Origin: Balneicella halophila
GTDB taxonomy: Bacteria > Bacteroidota > Bacteroidia > Bacteroidales > Balneicellaceae
Reading direction: 5' to 3'
DNA length: 64,000 nt
Assembly: GCF_003096835.1 (NCBI RefSeq)
Contig: NZ_QENZ01000003.1
Location: forward strand, 1-64,000
Part shown: positions 1-9,573 of the stretch, one piece after another
How positions within the stretch are numbered: position 1 is the stretch's first letter
Layout of the letters: each line of letters opens with the position of its first letter
The notes under the pieces: model-generated
Seen by the model: the letters and a program-made list of their open reading frames with translations, nothing else
What the model was told of the DNA's origin: nothing
Database searches by the model: none
Program-made: the position numbers and the translations under genes

Positions 1-204
1 TTTATTACCTACCAAATATTACTGCAACTTTTTTACAAAGTTTTTTGTGCCCAAAATCTCAAAGACCTAATTATCAAGCAAATCATTCAAAAAAAATATT
101 TTCAGCTTTTTTAGTACATCAAAAAAATAATCCCAAATTTCCTCATTACAGCTTGTCAAAATATCGACTGAATTGTCAGAAAAATGAAAGGAATAGGCGT
201 GCTT
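1..204. other. Window edge without a convincing gene
   Basis: AT-rich stretch beyond the 3' end of the first gene. A 65-codon plus-strand reading frame crosses it into the DUF2851 gene, but it has low-complexity composition, no recognisable family and runs antisense into a real gene. I see no hairpin with a T run and no promoter box. Confidence 0.5.
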
Positions 205-1482
205 TTATATGTAGCATGTCTTTAATATTTCATGACCTATAGTGCATTGCTCACATCGTCTAAAGTCACAATAATTATTTTTTAATTGGATTAATGCTTG
301 AGTATCATAGGAAGATTTTGGTTTTTGTCCTAATCTGTTAAATCCATGAATAATATAGTTACTTTCAGCATCGATCTCGCCCAATAGTCTTAGAGCCTTT
401 TCTTGCCATTTAATATCACCTATATATTGAGAATATGCAAATAATAATGGAACAACACTATTTATTATAAGGATATCTTGTAATTTTTCGCCAATTTTTC
501 GCTGAGACTCTCGAGCACTCTCTTTGCCAAAAACATAATGTTTACACCAATATTCAGAAGTTCCAAATTCAAACAGTTTTCTCAAGCTTTCCAACTGTTC
601 AATGTTTAACAACTGTGAAAAAATTCCCGATGACTTGTGAATAAGCATTGCTAACTGTGCAATACGTAATGAGGGGAAATTTGCAGGTCTTAATCTTAAG
701 TACTTCCATTGGCTCACTTCCATTGGTGCTAAATCATATTTTCTTTGAAGAAATTGATATTCAGTTTTCAACTTCTTGAAATAACTGTCATCTATTTCAT
801 CTTCTAGCATTCCTGCCTGCCCAAAAAGCAAAGCTTCTATTTGCAACAAAGAGGACTTATGCTTTGCTAAAATATTTTGAGGCAATCTTCTTGCAAGTTG
901 CTCGAATATATCGCCATTTAATTTTTGTCCGAGATAACGAACGAATAATTGATATGCAGTTTCTTCCCAATCATTATTATTTTGTGAAAGCAAATGAAAT
1001 ACAGTTTCCGTTTTTGCTTCCGAACGTTCTATTACCAATCGTTGTAACCACATATTCTTAATAAATGAGGAAACCCTGGCAAAATGTTTTTCACAGTAAA
1101 TAAATTGCTTGCTCGAAAATGTATTTTGAAAAATATTGTAATACTTCAGCAAATCCGGAAAAATAAAAGTCAGTAACTCACGCCCATCCTCTGTATAAAC
1201 GTTTCTATCTTTTTCTGAGACAAAATGTAATACTACGTTGTTATAAGCTGGATCGCTATGGTGATTATGAGTATACCAATCTGACGACTTAATGTGAAAT
1301 TCTACACAACCACTCCATTCAACATCATCTATCTTAAGCTTAACGTGTGAAACATCTGCACCTGCATTGGTATTTTGAAATCCTTTATTTAGTACGACAA
1401 ATGAAATGCCTTCGACCGTATCATATTTAACCTGCAAACGGACATGATGTTGCCATATATAATATAGAAATTCTTCATTCAT
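205..1482 (-). CDS. DUF2851 family protein
   Basis: A 425-residue soluble protein with no signal peptide. The N-terminal part shows the family's recognisable block: WSGCVEFHIKSSDWYTHNHH at roughly residues 55-75, rich in Trp, Asp and His. The C-terminus carries a Cys-x-x-Cys pair in CEQCTIG. DUF2851 is widespread in Bacteroidota and has no established function; the His/Asp-rich block would suit a metal-dependent or nucleic-acid-handling core, but that is inference. It diverges from yebC with 97 bp between the two starts. The ATG was chosen because the protein begins with the usual MNEEFLYYIW-type N-terminus. Confidence 0.88.
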   Translation of the reverse strand: MNEEFLYYIWQHHVRLQVKYDTVEGISFVVLNKGFQNTNAGADVSHVKLKIDDVEWSGCVEFHIKSSDWYTHNHHSDPAYNNVVLHFVSEKDRNVYTEDGRELLTFIFPDLLKYYNIFQNTFSSKQFIYCEKHFARVSSFIKNMWLQRLVIERSEAKTETVFHLLSQNNNDWEETAYQLFVRYLGQKLNGDIFEQLARRLPQNILAKHKSSLLQIEALLFGQAGMLEDEIDDSYFKKLKTEYQFLQRKYDLAPMEVSQWKYLRLRPANFPSLRIAQLAMLIHKSSGIFSQLLNIEQLESLRKLFEFGTSEYWCKHYVFGKESARESQRKIGEKLQDILIINSVVPLLFAYSQYIGDIKWQEKALRLLGEIDAESNYIIHGFNRLGQKPKSSYDTQALIQLKNNYCDFRRCEQCTIGHEILKTCYI

Positions 1483-1579
1483 TCATTGCAAGATACTATT
1501 TTTCTTCACTTTTTCTTTCGTTGTAGCTGAACTAATCGTATTTTTACACCAAATTTTTATAATAATATATAAATAAATT

Positions 1580-2290
1580 ATGGGAAGAGCATTTGAATTT
1601 AGAAAAGAACGCAAGTTTAAGCGCTGGGCAAAGATGAGTAAAATGTTTACCAAGATTGGTAAGGAGATTTCCATGGCAGTTAAAAATGGAGGTCCTGACC
1701 CAACGACCAATGCAAGATTGCGTGCAGCTATACAAAATGCGAAATCTGCCAACATGCCCAAAGATAATGTTGAACGTGCCATCAAAAAAGCTTCCTCTAA
1801 GGAGCAAGGTGATTTTAAAGAATTGGTTTATGAAGGCTACGCCCAACATGGTATTGCGGTAATCGTAGAAACTGCAACTGACAACCCTACACGTACTGTT
1901 GCTGACGTGAGAAGCTATTTCAATAAAACAGGAGGGAACTTAGCGACTTCTGGATCGGTAGAGTTCTTGTTTGATCGTAAATGCCACTTTAAAATTAACA
2001 AAGAAGAGCGGGATTTAGAAGAACTTGAATTAGAACTAATCGATTATGGTGCAGAGGATGTTTTTGAAGAAGATGATAATTTTATCATGATATATGGAGA
2101 CTTCCCTAATTTTGGTTCAATACAAAAAGCTCTTGAAGACATGAATATTGAAATCGTAGAGTCTGGTTTTGAACGCATTCCACACGTTACCAAACAAATA
2201 ACTGAAGAACAACAAGCTGATGTTGAAAAACTGCTTGAAAAATTAGAGGATAATGATGACGTACAGCACGTATATCATGACATGGCATAG
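1580..2290 (+). CDS. yebC: YebC/PmpR family protein
   Basis: A 236-residue protein matching YebC/PmpR in length and motifs: an N-terminal MGRAFEFRKERKFKRWAKMS start, then the KNGGPDPTTNARLRAAIQNA helix and NMPKDNVERAIKKA. Members are cytoplasmic DNA-binding regulators, and some act as ribosome-associated factors that relieve translational stalling. Which role applies here cannot be read from the sequence. The acidic middle (about residues 140-175) and the end (TKQITEEQQADVEKLLEKLE) also fit the family. A channel gene follows on the same strand after about 50 bp and may be co-transcribed. Confidence 0.95.
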   Translation: MGRAFEFRKERKFKRWAKMSKMFTKIGKEISMAVKNGGPDPTTNARLRAAIQNAKSANMPKDNVERAIKKASSKEQGDFKELVYEGYAQHGIAVIVETATDNPTRTVADVRSYFNKTGGNLATSGSVEFLFDRKCHFKINKEERDLEELELELIDYGAEDVFEEDDNFIMIYGDFPNFGSIQKALEDMNIEIVESGFERIPHVTKQITEEQQADVEKLLEKLEDNDDVQHVYHDMA

Positions 2291-2339
2291 CTTATCATCT
2301 TTCTTAAAATTTATAACTACGTAATCTTTATACTCTCAC

Positions 2340-2984
2340 ATGGATAGCTTTACTTTCTTTAACAATCATTTGGATTATATCGTTATCCTTGATCACTTGG
2401 GGACGTTTGCTTTTGCTGTTAGTGGTATTCGGTTAGCTTATCTTGACCGCCTTGACTGGTTCGGCGCCTATGTTGTTGGCTTAGTAACAGCTATTGGAGG
2501 GGGTACTACTCGAGATGTACTACTTGACACTACTCCATTTTGGATGGAACAACCCTCTTATCTTATCATAACTGGATTAGCACTTATTACTGTACTACTC
2601 TTTGAAAGCATTATTCAAAAAATGAGCAAAACACTGTATATCTTTGATGCTATTGGATTGGGATTATTCACCGTTGTGGGCATTGAAAAAGCACTAGTAT
2701 TTGATTTCCCTTGGTGGGTGGCTATTCTCATGGGTATGATTACAGGGGCTATTGGGGGTGTTATTCGAGATGTTCTATTAAATGAAACTCCCCTGATTTT
2801 CCGAAAAGATGTCTATGCCATGGCATGCATTTTAGGCGGGGTGGTCTTTTTTATCAGTGATGAAATAGGAATGTTGCATTCTTTTTCAGGAATACTTGCC
2901 GCTACTACGGTTATTGTAGTTCGCATTATAGCTCTCCAATATCATATTGAGATCCCTATATTTAAACCGAGAAAGGAACTTTAA
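2340..2984 (+). CDS. TRIC-type (UPF0126/YicG) membrane channel
   Basis: A 214-residue integral membrane protein with an internal duplication. Each half contains a glycine-rich helix followed by Arg-Asp-Val-Leu-Leu (GGGTTRDVLL near residue 58, GGVIRDVLL near residue 142). This repeat is the hallmark of the bacterial trimeric intracellular cation channel homologues, formerly UPF0126. Six to seven hydrophobic segments are visible. Prokaryotic TRIC proteins conduct monovalent cations; the physiological role here is unknown. The gene ends in a 4-bp convergent overlap with the MscS gene, so there is no room for a separate terminator between them. Confidence 0.9.
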   Translation: MDSFTFFNNHLDYIVILDHLGTFAFAVSGIRLAYLDRLDWFGAYVVGLVTAIGGGTTRDVLLDTTPFWMEQPSYLIITGLALITVLLFESIIQKMSKTLYIFDAIGLGLFTVVGIEKALVFDFPWWVAILMGMITGAIGGVIRDVLLNETPLIFRKDVYAMACILGGVVFFISDEIGMLHSFSGILAATTVIVVRIIALQYHIEIPIFKPRKEL

Positions 2985-4117
2985 TTGACTTCGGCAGGTT
3001 TTTCACTACTATTATTGTTGCCAGAACTGTCATCATTTTTGAATACCACTGTGCGATAAGGAAATGGAATTTCAATACCTTCATCATCAAAACGAATTTT
3101 AATACTCTCTAAAACGTCATAACGGAGTTGGTAAGCCTCTGAAGAAGTACGAGCCCATGCCCAAGCACGAATTACCACTGAGGAGTCATCTAGACTTATA
3201 ACTGCAGTGCGCACTAGAGGTTTCCCAATCTCTCTATCTGTGAAACTTCTATTGTCTAAAATATTAGGGTGATTTTCACACTCCTCACGCATTATTTGCT
3301 TTGCTAAAGCAATATCACTGTCATATGATATCCCTATTTCTATACGTTCACAGCATTTTGAATCTATTAGATCATAATTAATCAAACGTTCTTTATTGAT
3401 AATGGCATTCGGTACCAATATCATTTTGTTTTCATAATTACGAATAACTGTATGCCGTAACGTAATTTCCTCAACAACCCCTTGCATTCCTTCTGAGATT
3501 TTAACAGTTTGCCCTACTCGGAAAGGACGAAATATAATAATGAAGATACCACTTACAATATTTCCCAATGCCTCCTGTGATGCAATACCGGCAATAACTG
3601 CGATAACACCAGCACCACCAAGAGCAGTGGTAGCAATTGTACGCATAGAGGGGATTGTAGCAAGTCCAACTAAAATTCCAATAAAATAAATACCATAAAC
3701 TATAAAACGTCTTAAGAAGAGTAGTGTTGTAGAATCTTCTTTATGTGTTATTTTATTTTTAATAGCATTCTTAAACCAAAGATTCACTGATGACGCTAAA
3801 ACAATAGTAGCTACTGCTATAACTCCTAAATATATTGCCATTTGAAAATTTCGTTCAAGCCTCGCTTGCTTGTCTCCTTCAACAACCAGAAGAAAAATAA
3901 CGATAACTCCTAAAACCAACCAAAGTGTATTCAATATTCTTTTTACAAATCTTAATGAATGCGTCTCGTTACTAGAGTATTTATTCTGAAATCTCTTAAT
4001 CAGCAACAAATAGATTTGATTAGTAATTAATCTTAAGAGAAAATATGCACCAATTATTATTCCTAAGTAAATAAAGAACCATCTATTTTCATAAAAAAAG
4101 TCTACCATAATATGCAT
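2981..4117 (-). CDS. MscS family mechanosensitive channel
   Basis: A 378-residue membrane protein. Four hydrophobic segments precede the pore helix region (TTALGGAGVIAVIAGIASQE, about residues 165-185 from this start), followed by the conserved IVSGIFIIIFRPFRVGQTVK stretch and a soluble beta/alpha-beta domain, the standard MscS order. It should release osmolytes during hypo-osmotic shock. A longer frame begins at a TTG at 4138, but that TTG lies inside a TATCTTTG -7 box, so the ATG at 4117 (MHIMVDFF) is preferred; the ATG at 4108 is also possible. The C-terminal tail is Asn/Ser-rich and looks disordered. Confidence 0.9.
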   Translation of the reverse strand: MHIMVDFFYENRWFFIYLGIIIGAYFLLRLITNQIYLLLIKRFQNKYSSNETHSLRFVKRILNTLWLVLGVIVIFLLVVEGDKQARLERNFQMAIYLGVIAVATIVLASSVNLWFKNAIKNKITHKEDSTTLLFLRRFIVYGIYFIGILVGLATIPSMRTIATTALGGAGVIAVIAGIASQEALGNIVSGIFIIIFRPFRVGQTVKISEGMQGVVEEITLRHTVIRNYENKMILVPNAIINKERLINYDLIDSKCCERIEIGISYDSDIALAKQIMREECENHPNILDNRSFTDREIGKPLVRTAVISLDDSSVVIRAWAWARTSSEAYQLRYDVLESIKIRFDDEGIEIPFPYRTVVFKNDDSSGNNNSSEKPAEVN

Positions 4118-4135
4118 ATCTAAATTATCTATAGT

Positions 4136-4153
4136 CAAAGATAACTATATTTG
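4136..4153. promoter_or_regulatory. Back-to-back divergent -7 boxes
   Basis: The sequence CAAAGATAacTATATTTG contains a Bacteroidota -7 element in each direction: TATCTTTG reading left toward the MscS gene and TATATTTG reading right toward the GT9 gene, separated by only two bases. Both match TAnnTTTG exactly. I do not see a clear TTG at the -33 distance on either side. The element lies between the two chosen starts and argues against the in-frame TTG codons at 4138 and 4151, which fall inside it. Confidence 0.6.
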
Positions 4154-4183
4154 CATAATATATTGGAGTACAGCAACCAGCTA

Positions 4184-5218
4184 ATGGGAGAAAAAAAGAA
4201 AATCAAAATACTTATTATCCGATTTAGTTCTATTGGAGACGTTTTGCAATGTATGGGAATCATTGGTGGCATACGCAAACGCTACCCAAGTGCAGAAATC
4301 CATTGGGTGGTACGTAGCGATATCGCTCCTATATTAGAAATAGACTCACGTATTGACAAGATTTGGGCATTTGATAAAAATAATGGTTTCAAAGGACTAT
4401 GGGATTTAACGGGCAAACTTCACAAGGAAAATTTCACACACATATATGATGCCCACAGCAACATTCGCTCCAATATTATTAAGCTAAGCCTTTGTCCTTT
4501 TTGGAAAAGATGGATAGGTGCAACTCCAAAGTACACTTTACGTAGTAAGAACAGACTAAAACGTATTTTGTTATTCAATTTCCGAGTTAATTTATTCCCA
4601 AAACCCTTTGAAGGAATGGTTTCCTATCAAAAGCCGTTAGAAAAATGGGGTATAACTGAATTGCATATAGCCCCCAATTCATGGAATTTCCCGAATGATT
4701 CTATGCAAAAAGTAAAAAATCTCGTCCCGCATGAATTAAAGGAATATATTTGTCTTGTGCCCTCTGCTGCTTGGGAACTTAAACGATGGCCGATAAACTA
4801 TTGGAAAGATCTTATTGTGTTGATGCCTGAACAAAAATTTATCATCATTGGTGGTCCACAAGATGATTTCTGTGAGGAAATTGCTTCAGTAGCTCCAGAT
4901 CGCACTAAAAATTTTGCAGGAAAAACTTCCTTATTAGATTCATGTTATACTGTTCACGAAACTGCCTTAACTATTTCAGCAGACACAGGCTTTATCCATG
5001 CTGCTGATTTGTTTGGTAAAAAAGGGATATTCTTAGCCGGTCCTACAGCTTTCGGTTTTCCTACAGGCAATCAAATTCGTGTTCTTGAAAAGGAAATGCC
5101 TTGCCGACCTTGTACAAAGGACGGCAGAGGCACATGTTCACAGGAAATCCACAAAGAATGTTTGATTTCATTAACACCTAACTTAGTTGCACAGACAGTG
5201 AAGGCAATGCTTGACTAA
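4184..5218 (+). CDS. Glycosyltransferase family 9 (heptosyltransferase-like)
   Basis: A 344-residue GT9 protein. The N-terminal KILIIRFSSIGDVLQ motif is the typical GT-B opening of LPS heptosyltransferases. The C-terminal half has the donor-binding region AWELKRWPINYW and SADTGFIHAADLFGKKGIFL. Four Cys sit near the C-terminus (CRPCTKDGRGTC plus one more), a frequent feature of Bacteroidota GT9 proteins. It probably transfers a sugar to lipid A core or a related surface glycan on the inner face of the inner membrane. The ATG start is preferred over an upstream in-frame TTG at 4151, because that codon is part of the -7 promoter box. Confidence 0.9.
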   Translation: MGEKKKIKILIIRFSSIGDVLQCMGIIGGIRKRYPSAEIHWVVRSDIAPILEIDSRIDKIWAFDKNNGFKGLWDLTGKLHKENFTHIYDAHSNIRSNIIKLSLCPFWKRWIGATPKYTLRSKNRLKRILLFNFRVNLFPKPFEGMVSYQKPLEKWGITELHIAPNSWNFPNDSMQKVKNLVPHELKEYICLVPSAAWELKRWPINYWKDLIVLMPEQKFIIIGGPQDDFCEEIASVAPDRTKNFAGKTSLLDSCYTVHETALTISADTGFIHAADLFGKKGIFLAGPTAFGFPTGNQIRVLEKEMPCRPCTKDGRGTCSQEIHKECLISLTPNLVAQTVKAMLD

Positions 5219-5224
5219 TTAAAT

Positions 5225-6649
5225 TTATTTTTTGATTCTCGCTTCCAATTCTAAAGTTCGGATACTATCTTTATAGTGATTGTGCGCATTTTGCTTTTCT
5301 ATTGACAAAGAAGCATCAGAATTATCCTCCCAACGGCGACAGAGATAAACAGGCTCATAAATTCTTCCTATCTTATAATCTCTTGAAATAGCCAAAGCCA
5401 CTGCATAGTCTTCACCATAACTTACATTGGGAAATCCGAGCTCTCTGATGATAGGTGTATAGAAAGCACGTGGAGCTCCCAGTCCATTAATTCTTAAAGC
5501 ATTATTCATTCCATTTTCAGGAGTCCATTCTTTATGATCAATAACTCCGGGGGGTATTTCTTCAAGATCAAAATTGGTCATTAGGTAAGTTCCAATAACC
5601 ATTGCACATTGTTCTTCATAAAATGTATCTACAATTTTTTGAAGTGTATTCTCATCAGAATACAAATCATCACTATCTAATTGAATAGCAAACATTCCAC
5701 ATTTTTTGTGATTGATTCCTTCATTCCAACAGCCTCCAATTCCCAAATCTCTTCGACTAGGAATAACGTGAGTTACTTTACTATGTTTACGAGCAAACTC
5801 TGCTAATATTTCGGTAGTTCCGTCTGTCGAATAATTATCCACCACAATTAAATTATAATCGAAATCTGCTTCTTGTTTTAATACTGAAGAAACGGCATCA
5901 ATAATTGTTTTCTTACGATTGCGAACAGGTATAATAACGGAAGCTTTTACTTTAAAACCCTTTTCATCAAACATGACAGGATCGAAGTCTGGAGTTACTA
6001 AAGCATTTAAATCTTTGAGATGCTCCGTACATGCTTGTTCCATTTCTATTTGGACTTCTCTTTGCTTTGGATCAACATAATCAAAAATTTTCTTCCCTGA
6101 AGCTCTTTTATCTACAACCGCTAATGTATATAAGGACTCTCCAATACGACGGATAGACCGTTTCTGTGAGATCTTTAATCGTAAATCATACAGTCCTGCA
6201 TATTGATAATCTGATTTCATTGAAGATACAGCTTCTTTCAGTGCTTGTGTATCGAAACACAACAAAGCTCCAAAATTAAAATCATCACGCAAAGCGCCTC
6301 TTTGGTAATCAATTAAGGGATGGTTGGAATATTGTTCTCTATTTTCATCAATATAATCAGAAAATATTATCCCAATATTATTACTAGCCACTTGCTCCAT
6401 ACGTTCAATAGCTCTGTACCCTAACGTAACCCTGTCTGCATCTAAAATAAAGAGGGTTTGCTTAGTCTCGCTCTTATTAGCAATTTCTTTCAGTGTCTCA
6501 GTGCTATACAGTGACTTTACGGTCATATATTCGCTCTTCTCTCCTTTGGGAGTCACAATATAGACATTCTCTACTAATTGATTTTTCTTTAATTCTTTGA
6601 CAAGACTTTCTGTCTTGACCGGTTTATATGTAAATAAGAAACAATTCAT
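5225..6649 (-). CDS. Family 2 glycosyltransferase, two GT-A-like halves
   Basis: A 474-residue protein. The C-terminal half (from about residue 235) is a clear GT2 domain: [28 protein letters not shown] and the metal-binding [11 protein letters not shown], then [13 protein letters not shown] as the acceptor-side motif. The N-terminal 200 residues look like a degenerate GT-A copy ([36 protein letters not shown]), with a Leu-Asp-Ala-Asp in place of the usual Asp-x-Asp. Nucleotide sugar and acceptor are not identifiable. It starts 13 bp downstream of the nagB stop on the same strand, so it may be co-expressed with amino-sugar metabolism. Confidence 0.88.
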   Translation of the reverse strand: MNCFLFTYKPVKTESLVKELKKNQLVENVYIVTPKGEKSEYMTVKSLYSTETLKEIANKSETKQTLFILDADRVTLGYRAIERMEQVASNNIGIIFSDYIDENREQYSNHPLIDYQRGALRDDFNFGALLCFDTQALKEAVSSMKSDYQYAGLYDLRLKISQKRSIRRIGESLYTLAVVDKRASGKKIFDYVDPKQREVQIEMEQACTEHLKDLNALVTPDFDPVMFDEKGFKVKASVIIPVRNRKKTIIDAVSSVLKQEADFDYNLIVVDNYSTDGTTEILAEFARKHSKVTHVIPSRRDLGIGGCWNEGINHKKCGMFAIQLDSDDLYSDENTLQKIVDTFYEEQCAMVIGTYLMTNFDLEEIPPGVIDHKEWTPENGMNNALRINGLGAPRAFYTPIIRELGFPNVSYGEDYAVALAISRDYKIGRIYEPVYLCRRWEDNSDASLSIEKQNAHNHYKDSIRTLELEARIKK

Positions 6650-6662
6650 TAATTCAATTTTT

Positions 6663-8651
6663 TTAAGGTATATATCTTACGAAAGCTTCAATAGCTTCAT
6701 ATTCTGCCAATCCTAACTTGTTGTATTGCATCGCAGTATCTCGGTTTCTATCCTCAGCTCGTTGCCAAAAAAGACGAGAATCTCCACCCATAAATGGAGC
6801 TGCTTCCATTTGTGATTGGTGTCTCAATATTGCATTTCTTTTTTGTCTCAATTCATCTGGACTTAGCGGCACAGCCATTTCTATTTCATCAACAGCCCAC
6901 TCTTGCCAAGCTCCTCTATAGAGCCATACCCAGCAATCATCAAGCCAATCATCTCCATCTTTTTTTATTTGATCCAGTGCAAGGAATAATGCTTCTAGAC
7001 AAACTTTATGAGTTCCGTGCGGATCCATAAGATCACCGGCGGCATAAATTTGGTGAGGTTTTACTTCCCGCAATAATTCTTTGATAATATCTATATCAAC
7101 TTGGGTCAGTGGATTCTTTTTTACCTGTCCTGTTTCGTAAAAGGGCAGATTCAAGAAATGGAGTTTGTTTTTTGGAACACCGACATATCTACAAGCTGAT
7201 TTAGCTTCCTCTTGACGAATTAAAGTTTTGGCTTTCAGTATTTCTGGCAAAGCCATTTCTCTTTCGTCTTTATCCTTCTTCAGAAATGCTTTTATTCTGT
7301 TATAATTTTCATGAACAGCTCCTTCACCATTATATTCTTCTTCAAAAAACCTCTTAAAGAAAGACAAATAACGCAAGACTTCATAATCGGCCACTGCAAT
7401 ATTCCCTGAAACCTGATAGGCTACATGCACATCGTGTTTTTGATCTACCAATCGCTTAAGAGTTCCTCCCATCGAAATTACATCATCATCAGGATGAGGA
7501 CTAAACACAATGACTCTCTTCTGCTCAGGTTCTTTTCGCTCAGGCCGGTTGGTGTCATCCGCATTGGGTTTGCCGCCTGGCCAGCCTGTAATGGTATGTT
7601 GCAAAATATTGAAAACTCTAATATTCACATCATAGGCAGACTTATAAACGACGAGTAACTCACCAAGACCATGGTCGCTATAATCCTTATCAGTGAGTTT
7701 CAATATAGGCTTATTCGTTTTCATGCACAAGTCCGTAATTGCTCTAAGAATAAGGTTTGGTGTCCAATCACACGAAGCTACTTTCCATGGATATTTAACC
7801 CGTGTGAGTTCTCCAGCAGCATAAATATCTACCACGAATTTTACATTTTTATGTTGTTGTAAAAAACTAGCTGGGACATCATCAGTTATCTTACCTTCTA
7901 CAGCTTTCTTTATAATTTCTGCCTTATTGCTACCCCAAGCTAAAAGAATAATCTTCTGAGCTTTGAATATAGAACCAACTCCCATAGTAATTGCACCTTT
8001 TGGCACTTCTGAAAGGCTACCAAAATCTTTCACTGCATCATCTATTGTAATGTCGTCTAAAGCGATAATTCTCGTATAAGAATTCATGTATGAGCCAGGT
8101 TCATTAAAACCTATATGCCCAGTACGACCAATACCTAAGAGCTGTAAATCAATCCCCCCGACTTCATCTATCTTTTTTTCATAGGCATTGCAATACTCTT
8201 TGATTTTATCACGTGCTACACTGCCATCAGGAACATAAATATTTTCAGGTTTAATATCAACATGATCAAACAACAGTTCATTCATATAATGATTGTAACT
8301 ATTCACTGAAGTTTTTTCCATTGGATAATACTCATCCAAATTAAAAGTGATTACATTAGAAAAGCTTAAATTATCCTCTTTATGCAACCGAACCAGTTCT
8401 TTATAAACTCCGCGCGGACTATTTCCAGTTGCTAAACCTAACACACACATCTCACCCTTTTGTTGCTTTTCTCGTATCAAGTCAGCTATCTCCTCAGCAA
8501 CGACTTTACATCCTTCTTCTTCATACTCATATATATCTAAGGGAATATGTTCTTCGCGAGTAAGCTGCGAATGCTCAAAATCATCCTTAGCTTTACGAAA
8601 AGTCCTTCTGTGTTTTTTTAATGAAGAGTTAGTTTCAAATATACTTTTCAT
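6663..8651 (-). CDS. nagB: Glucosamine-6-phosphate deaminase fused to PIG-L/LmbE domain
   Basis: A 662-residue two-domain protein. Residues about 40-300 are Nag[19 protein letters not shown] (phosphosugar loop), FNLDEYYPM with the catalytic Asp region, and [15 protein letters not shown] with the catalytic His. Residues about 375-560 are a PIG-L/LmbE deacetylase-like domain with zinc motif [14 protein letters not shown] and a distal DPHGTHK. NagB converts glucosamine-6-P to fructose-6-P and ammonia; the second domain may remove N-acyl groups from a related substrate, which is inference. This fusion at about 660 residues is common in Bacteroidota. An SD-like GGGA lies 7 bp before the ATG. A kinase for the same kind of sugar is divergently transcribed next door. 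Confidence 0.95.
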   Translation of the reverse strand: MKSIFETNSSLKKHRRTFRKAKDDFEHSQLTREEHIPLDIYEYEEEGCKVVAEEIADLIREKQQKGEMCVLGLATGNSPRGVYKELVRLHKEDNLSFSNVITFNLDEYYPMEKTSVNSYNHYMNELLFDHVDIKPENIYVPDGSVARDKIKEYCNAYEKKIDEVGGIDLQLLGIGRTGHIGFNEPGSYMNSYTRIIALDDITIDDAVKDFGSLSEVPKGAITMGVGSIFKAQKIILLAWGSNKAEIIKKAVEGKITDDVPASFLQQHKNVKFVVDIYAAGELTRVKYPWKVASCDWTPNLILRAITDLCMKTNKPILKLTDKDYSDHGLGELLVVYKSAYDVNIRVFNILQHTITGWPGGKPNADDTNRPERKEPEQKRVIVFSPHPDDDVISMGGTLKRLVDQKHDVHVAYQVSGNIAVADYEVLRYLSFFKRFFEEEYNGEGAVHENYNRIKAFLKKDKDEREMALPEILKAKTLIRQEEAKSACRYVGVPKNKLHFLNLPFYETGQVKKNPLTQVDIDIIKELLREVKPHQIYAAGDLMDPHGTHKVCLEALFLALDQIKKDGDDWLDDCWVWLYRGAWQEWAVDEIEMAVPLSPDELRQKRNAILRHQSQMEAAPFMGGDSRLFWQRAEDRNRDTAMQYNKLGLAEYEAIEAFVRYIP

Positions 8652-8683
8652 GCCATTCCCTTTTTAAAATTGTATAACGATTC

Positions 8684-8691
8684 CAAATTTA
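8684..8691 (-). promoter_or_regulatory. -7 box for nagB
   Basis: TAAATTTG on the minus strand matches TAnnTTTG exactly and lies 33-40 bp upstream of the nagB ATG. No TTG is visible at the -33 distance. A 12-bp inverted repeat, GGTAAttTTACC at 8702-8713, sits just upstream, between nagB and the divergent kinase gene, and could be an operator. Confidence 0.45.
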
Positions 8692-8739
8692 CAAAAAAAA
8701 GGGTAATTTTACCTCATTATAAAATATAGCCTAAACTAA

Positions 8740-9573
8740 ATGAAATTAATAGCAGATAGCGGTTCTACCAAGACAGATTGGATTCTCACAAATCAAGGCA
8801 AACGTGTGCATAAAATAACGACTCAAGGAATCAATCCTTTTTATCAAAATACAGAGCAAGTTACAGCCATCCTTGAAAATGAATTATTGCCAGAATTAGG
8901 GAATGAGAGTCCCAATAATCTTTTTTTTTATGGGGCTGGTTGCTCTTTTGAAGATAAAAAAGAAATTTTGGCTACTGCTTTTAAGAATGTATGGGGACAT
9001 GAATTGGGTCTATCATTAAACTCAGACCTAATTGCTGCTGCTAGAGCTCTGTTTGGCGATACTGAAGGAATAGCTTGTATTTTAGGCACTGGGTCGAACT
9101 CTTGCCACTGGGATGGTTCTGCGATTGTGACGAATGTTCCTCCGCTTGGATATATTCTCGGTGATGAAGGTAGTGGAGCTGTTCTTGGCAAACTGCTTAT
9201 TGCTGATCTGCTCAAAAATCAACTTCCTCATGAGTTGAGAAATAAATTTTATGCTAAATACAATGTTTGCTACGAAGATTTAATGGCGGAAGTTTATAAA
9301 AAACCTTTTCCTAACAGAAGCTTGGCCAGCTATACTTATTTTATTAGTGAAAATATCCATGAAGAGTCTATGTATCATTTAGTTCAGACTGCGTTTACTA
9401 GTTTTGTAAAACGAAATCTATCTCAATACCCAAAACAACTAACTGTGGGGTTTGTTGGCTCTATTGCAAACGCATTTGAACCTGTTCTAGTAGAGGTACT
9501 TACGAAACAAGGTTTTACTGTTGGGAAGTTTATACAGTCACCTATAGAAGCTCTGGAAGATTACCACGCCTAG
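8740..9573 (+). CDS. BadF/BadG-type sugar kinase, probable N-acetylglucosamine kinase
   Basis: A 277-residue ASKHA-fold kinase. The phosphate-1 loop LIADSGSTKTDW opens the protein, followed by a central NSDLIAAARALFG, the GILGTGSNS-type phosphate-2 loop (CILGTGSNSCHWDG) and GYILGDEGSGAVLGK, all diagnostic of the BadF/BadG/BcrA/BcrD ATPase group that includes N-acetylglucosamine and N-acetylmuramate kinases. It should phosphorylate an amino sugar in the cytoplasm, feeding the divergent NagB. The exact substrate is inferred from context. A run of nine T at 8921-8929 encodes Leu-Phe-Phe and does not break the frame. It ends in a 4-bp convergent overlap with the next gene. Confidence 0.88.
   Translation: MKLIADSGSTKTDWILTNQGKRVHKITTQGINPFYQNTEQVTAILENELLPELGNESPNNLFFYGAGCSFEDKKEILATAFKNVWGHELGLSLNSDLIAAARALFGDTEGIACILGTGSNSCHWDGSAIVTNVPPLGYILGDEGSGAVLGKLLIADLLKNQLPHELRNKFYAKYNVCYEDLMAEVYKKPFPNRSLASYTYFISENIHEESMYHLVQTAFTSFVKRNLSQYPKQLTVGFVGSIANAFEPVLVEVLTKQGFTVGKFIQSPIEALEDYHA

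Noticed and set aside
45-242. 65-codon plus-strand frame at the window edge
   Set aside because: Low-complexity product, no family resemblance, and its end runs antisense into the DUF2851 gene.
4151-4183. TTG start extending the GT9 protein by 11 residues
   Set aside because: The TTG lies in a perfect TATATTTG promoter box, so it would not be transcribed from this promoter; the ATG at 4184 gives the normal N-terminus.
8921-8929. Run of nine T in the sugar kinase as a slippage site
   Set aside because: It encodes Leu-Phe-Phe in a conserved core region, and a truncated kinase would have no evident use, unlike dnaX.
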